Of a stretch of DNA of 64,000 bases, positions 61,208 through 64,000 are shown one piece after another. Location: the NCBI RefSeq assembly GCF_000758685.1, contig NZ_CP009286.1, forward strand, positions 1,952,501 to 2,016,500. The letters run 5' to 3'. The position numbers and the translations under genes were made by a program. Positions within the stretch are counted from its first letter, which is position 1, and every line of letters starts with the position of its first letter. Under the pieces are notes generated by a model. That model made no database searches and was not told the origin of the DNA. It saw nothing but the letters and a program-made list of their open reading frames with translations. Source of the stretch: Paenibacillus stellifer. Its GTDB lineage: Bacteria > Bacillota > Bacilli > Paenibacillales > Paenibacillaceae.

Positions 61208-62953
61208 TTACAGAGCGTAAGGGGCAAGCACGGCATATCCAGATGCGGGCAGTCTGACGGAGAGCGTCCCCCGGTCCGCTTTATAAATTTCGCCAGTGAA
61301 CAGGTCACGCCAGCCAGCCTCCGGAACCGGCAGCCGGAACGTTACGCCTGAATCCTCCCGGTTGAACAGCACGATCACCGATTCGCCATCAAGACGCCGC
61401 TCGTAGGCGAGCTTGCCGCTATTGCCTGCATCAAGGAATGTCAGCGTTCCCGTGCGCAGCGCCGGATGGCTCTTCCGGATGTCGATCAGCTTGCGATAGA
61501 AGGCCAGCAAATCACGATCCTGCTTATTAGGGTCCCATTCCATGCATTTTCGGCAGCCAGGATCTTCTCCGCCGTCAAGGCCGACTTCGTCGCCGTAATA
61601 AATGCAGGGTGTGCCCATGAAGGTGAATTGAAGGACCGCGGCCATCTTCAGTTTCTTTTTGTTCCCGCCGGGTAGCGAGAGCAACCGGGACGTATCGTGA
61701 CTGTCCAGCAGATTGAAGGCCACTTCGCTTGCCTGGAGCGGGTAGCGGGACAACTGCTTGCCGATGGCTGCTGCGAAGCCAGAGGCGTCCAGGTCCTCGC
61801 GAACGAAGAAGTCGATAACTGCGTCAGTGAACGGGTAGTTCATAACCGCGTCGAATTTGTCTCCTTCCAGCCAAGGCGAAGACTCATGCCAGATTTCACC
61901 GAGAATGTAGGCTTCGGGGTTGACGCCCTTGACCGTTTGGCGGAAATCCCGCCAGAATTGATGGTCCACCTCGTTCGCCACATCAAGCCGCCATCCGTCG
62001 ATGCCCACTTCCTTGATCCAATATTCCGCAACGCCAAGAAGATAATTCTTCACATCTTCATTTTCCGTGTTCAGCTTGGGCATCTCCGCAACGAAGCCGA
62101 AGGTGTCGTACGAAGGAATTCCGTCGTCGATGCTCAGAGGGAATTCGCGAACGTGGAACCAGTCCTTGTATACGGAATCCTCGCCGTTCTGCTCCACATC
62201 AAGGAACGGAGCGAAGTTGCGGCCGGCATGATTGAAGACGGCGTCGAGCAGGACGCGGATTCCCCTCTCGTGACAGGCCTTTACGAGCTGTTTCAGCGTG
62301 TCGGTGTCGCCGAAATGCGGATCGACTTTCATATAATCTTCGGTGTCGTATTTGTGGTTGGTCGGTGAGGCGAAGATCGGCGTGAAGTAGAGGGCGTTTA
62401 TGCCCAGCTCCGACAAATGGTCCAGATGGTCGATTACCCCTTGCAGATCGCCGCCGAAGAAATTGTCCCTTTCCGGAATGCCGCCCCAAGGCTGCACATT
62501 CTCCGGATTGAGGCTGGGATCTCCGTTTGCGAAGCGTTCCGGAAAGATTTGATAGAAGATGGCATCCTTTACCCACGCCGGAGGCGCGAAGATATCTCCA
62601 CGATGAATATAAGGAAATTCAAACAGCCGATTCGGATTCGCCGGACGATCGGTCTGGAACTCGCTTTCGGTCATCCAGATCTTCTCATCGCCTTTCACCA
62701 GTTGAAAGCCGTATTTCAAGCGGCGGAACGGAGGGACATATTCACATTCCCAGTAATCGAACATGGTATCGGAGGTGAACACGGTCATCGGAACAAGCTC
62801 TTTGCTCTTGTCCCAATCGTATTTATCTCCAACCCAGGCGTAGACCTCGGTCAAATCGTCTTTTTTGGCGCGAAGCCGCAGATGAATTGTATTCTCGTCG
62901 TAGGCATAGGACCAGTTCAGACGAGGCCTATGATAGATAGCTTCGAGCAGCAT
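61208..62953 (-). CDS. Neopullulanase/alpha-glycosidase (GH13 with CBM34)
   Basis: A 581-residue GH13 enzyme with an N-terminal CBM34-like domain (about residues 1-120) and the alpha-amylase barrel. Motifs: DAVFNHAGRN, GWRLDVANEVD (nucleophile Asp), ILGEIWHESSPW (acid/base Glu) and LLDSHDTSR. Such enzymes hydrolyse maltodextrins, pullulan or cyclodextrins inside the cell. ATG 62953 follows GGGAGGT; a longer frame to 62989 lacks support. Divergent from the maltodextrin-binding lipoprotein gene, as in the B. subtilis yvd locus. Confidence 0.9.
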   Translation of the reverse strand: MLLEAIYHRPRLNWSYAYDENTIHLRLRAKKDDLTEVYAWVGDKYDWDKSKELVPMTVFTSDTMFDYWECEYVPPFRRLKYGFQLVKGDEKIWMTESEFQTDRPANPNRLFEFPYIHRGDIFAPPAWVKDAIFYQIFPERFANGDPSLNPENVQPWGGIPERDNFFGGDLQGVIDHLDHLSELGINALYFTPIFASPTNHKYDTEDYMKVDPHFGDTDTLKQLVKACHERGIRVLLDAVFNHAGRNFAPFLDVEQNGEDSVYKDWFHVREFPLSIDDGIPSYDTFGFVAEMPKLNTENEDVKNYLLGVAEYWIKEVGIDGWRLDVANEVDHQFWRDFRQTVKGVNPEAYILGEIWHESSPWLEGDKFDAVMNYPFTDAVIDFFVREDLDASGFAAAIGKQLSRYPLQASEVAFNLLDSHDTSRLLSLPGGNKKKLKMAAVLQFTFMGTPCIYYGDEVGLDGGEDPGCRKCMEWDPNKQDRDLLAFYRKLIDIRKSHPALRTGTLTFLDAGNSGKLAYERRLDGESVIVLFNREDSGVTFRLPVPEAGWRDLFTGEIYKADRGTLSVRLPASGYAVLAPYAL

Positions 62954-63082
62954 ACAGTTTACCTCCCTAAAAATGATGACAGCCCGCACCGCTCATTCGC
63001 GTGATGCCGCCTGGCGGACGGGCTTTTGTTCACAATGGTTAGGATTATAGCATGAGGGAAAAGGGCTTACAATGATTTTGTA

Positions 63083-63092
63083 CAAACATTTG
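63083..63092. promoter_or_regulatory. LacI-type operator near neopullulanase
   Basis: CAAACATTTG, flanked by TA and CA, 130 bases upstream of the neopullulanase start. Confidence 0.6.
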
Positions 63093-63331
63093 CACAGATC
63101 GTATTCGCTTTCATTATAGGCGTCCTGAAAGCATTAGAGTCCCTGATACACAATTCAGTTATATAAAAACAATTCAAGAACGCATATTTTCACGCTTATT
63201 GGCATATACTCGGTGAATTGAAAATGATGAATACATGTGAAACTGAGTAAACAGGAGATATTCTTTGAAATCAGGAGATAATATAGAATTAAGTTTGATA
63301 AAACGCCTGATTTGATGCATTTTACTTAGTG

Positions 63332-63341
63332 CAAACGTTTT
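63332..63341. promoter_or_regulatory. LacI-type operator, sugar-binding protein promoter
   Basis: CAAACGTTTT in GTGCAAACGTTTTTACAAA. About 190 bases upstream of the binding-protein gene. Confidence 0.65.
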
Positions 63342-63456
63342 TACAAATGGTGTACCCTGTTGTAAGATGAATGCGTAGATGAAGCGCTTTCGAAGTGCGA
63401 ATGAAGCGAATTTGTGTGAGGGAAATGAGGAATACATATTTTTCAGAACCTTTCTG

Positions 63457-63466
63457 AAATCGTTTG
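63457..63466. promoter_or_regulatory. LacI-type operator close to binding-protein gene
   Basis: AAATCGTTTG, complement CAAACGATTT, followed by CGCAAATGCGTGCA. About 66 bases before the start codon, well placed for repression. Confidence 0.6.
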
Positions 63467-63531
63467 CGCAAATGCGTGCACTGCGAATCTGCCTCATTAC
63501 ATGGATTTAAATAACGAAAGGGGTAAATGCA

Positions 63532-64000
63532 ATGAAGATGAAAAAGATCATGGCGTTGGCTGCGGCTACTACGATGGCCGTGTCGCTTACAGCCTGCGGT
63601 TCCGGAAACAATGGAGGTAACAATTCGGGCGAAGCTGCTTCATCCGCCGCTCCGGCAGCAAGCGCTGCGGCAACTGACAGTGGAGGCGGAACGACAGCTG
63701 CGATCACCCCTGAAGAAGGAGCATCCCTGACTATTTGGGAAAGTAAAGAAGAAAGAGCATTCGCCGAAGAAGTCTCCAAGCAGTTTACTGAAAAATATAA
63801 TGTACCGGTTAAGATCGAAGAACTGGCCCCGACCGACCAGGCATCCAGATTCGCACAGGACGGACCTTCCGGGTTGGCAGCTGACGTTGGGGTTATCCCG
63901 CATGACAATCTGGGTAAAGCGGTAGCCGCCAGCCTGATCTTGCCAAACGATGTCTTCGCGGAAGAAACCAAGAAGAACAATACGGAAGCATCAATCACAG
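63532..64000 (+). CDS. mdxE: Maltodextrin-type sugar-binding lipoprotein (3' end outside window)
   Basis: N-terminal 156 residues of an extracellular solute-binding protein (family 1). Signal peptide with lipobox VSLTAC (Cys21), a Gly/Ser/Ala-rich linker to about residue 58, then LTIWESKEERAFAEEVSKQF, typical of maltose/maltodextrin-binding proteins. The frame is open to the window end. ATG 63532 follows GAAAGGGG. Its position opposite the neopullulanase matches mdxE of Bacillus; permease genes should follow outside the window. Confidence 0.85.
   Translation, partial: MKMKKIMALAAATTMAVSLTACGSGNNGGNNSGEAASSAAPAASAAATDSGGGTTAAITPEEGASLTIWESKEERAFAEEVSKQFTEKYNVPVKIEELAPTDQASRFAQDGPSGLAADVGVIPHDNLGKAVAASLILPNDVFAEETKKNNTEASIT

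Larger units (their letters stand above)
62954..63531. other. Divergent regulatory region of the maltodextrin genes
   Basis: 578 bases with no supported gene. It holds at least three LacI-type operators: CAAACATTTG (63083-63092), CAAACGTTTT (63332-63341) and, on the reverse, CAAACGATTT (63457-63466 as AAATCGTTTG). No recognised riboswitch. A 107-residue minus-strand frame here has no family support. Confidence 0.65.

Noticed and set aside
63174..63497. A 107-residue minus-strand frame before the sugar-binding protein gene
   Set aside because: It overlaps LacI-type operators and the promoter region; no family similarity is recognised.
1..64000. Prophage, insertion sequence or tRNA genes
   Set aside because: No transposase, integrase, phage structural gene, terminal repeats or tRNA cloverleaf was seen in the window.

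Overview
The window looks like a chromosomal segment of a Paenibacillus-type, low-to-moderate GC, spore-forming Firmicute. The evidence is a liaFSR operon, PrkA and SpoVR homologues, an AbrB-like protein, a maltodextrin locus laid out like the Bacillus subtilis yvd region, strong GGAGG-type ribosome binding sites and compact intrinsic terminators. I saw no tRNA, rRNA, phage, transposase or CRISPR array.

Layout. 1-7.1 kb: one tightly packed operon with a methionine-gamma-lyase-like enzyme (cut by the window edge), an M20 deacylase, a complete MetNIQ-type importer, a URO-D-family protein, a ProC homologue and a glyoxalase-like protein. It looks like uptake and breakdown of a modified sulfur amino acid. 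7.3-14.5 kb: envelope stress, with liaFSR, an HtrA protease and an OmpR/kinase pair. 14.5-20.6 kb: core metabolism, with ispH, DAHP synthase, an unusual glutamine synthetase under a GlnR-like promoter, serC and trmL. 20.7-22.1 kb: a divergent aldo/keto reductase and MerR regulator, both broken by point lesions. 22.3-27.6 kb: an AbrB/zinc-knuckle protein, a phosphodiester glycosidase with a coiled-coil partner, an atypical response regulator, an aminotransferase and a DUF2161 nuclease-like protein. 27.8-34.2 kb: prkA, an LTA-synthase-like gene and spoVR. 34.4-43.4 kb: a DeoR regulator divergent from a seven-gene catabolic operon (creatininase family, TauT/NitT-type ABC importer, FAD oxidase, two cytosine-deaminase-like amidohydrolases), the best candidate for an undescribed pathway. 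43.5-50 kb: two drug-efflux/TetR pairs (MATE and MFS) around a PAS histidine kinase. 50.2-54.7 kb: DegV, a GT-C glycosyltransferase, an AraC/GyrI regulator, and a second decayed divergent pair (beta-lactamase-fold remnant and MerR). 54.9-64 kb: the maltodextrin locus with oligo-1,6-glucosidase, GH65 phosphorylase, beta-phosphoglucomutase, a LacI regulator and neopullulanase, divergent from a maltodextrin-binding lipoprotein cut by the window end. LacI-type operators are scattered through it.

How it fits together. Several blocks are transporter, enzymes and regulator in one place. The damaged genes are notable: a TAG replaces an expected Trp in the aldo/keto reductase, a TGA is codon 3 of the oligo-1,6-glucosidase, one MerR gene has a one-base frameshift, and the other MerR and the beta-lactamase-fold gene have internal deletions. 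The single-base lesions could be sequencing errors or very recent decay. The deletions look like real decay.
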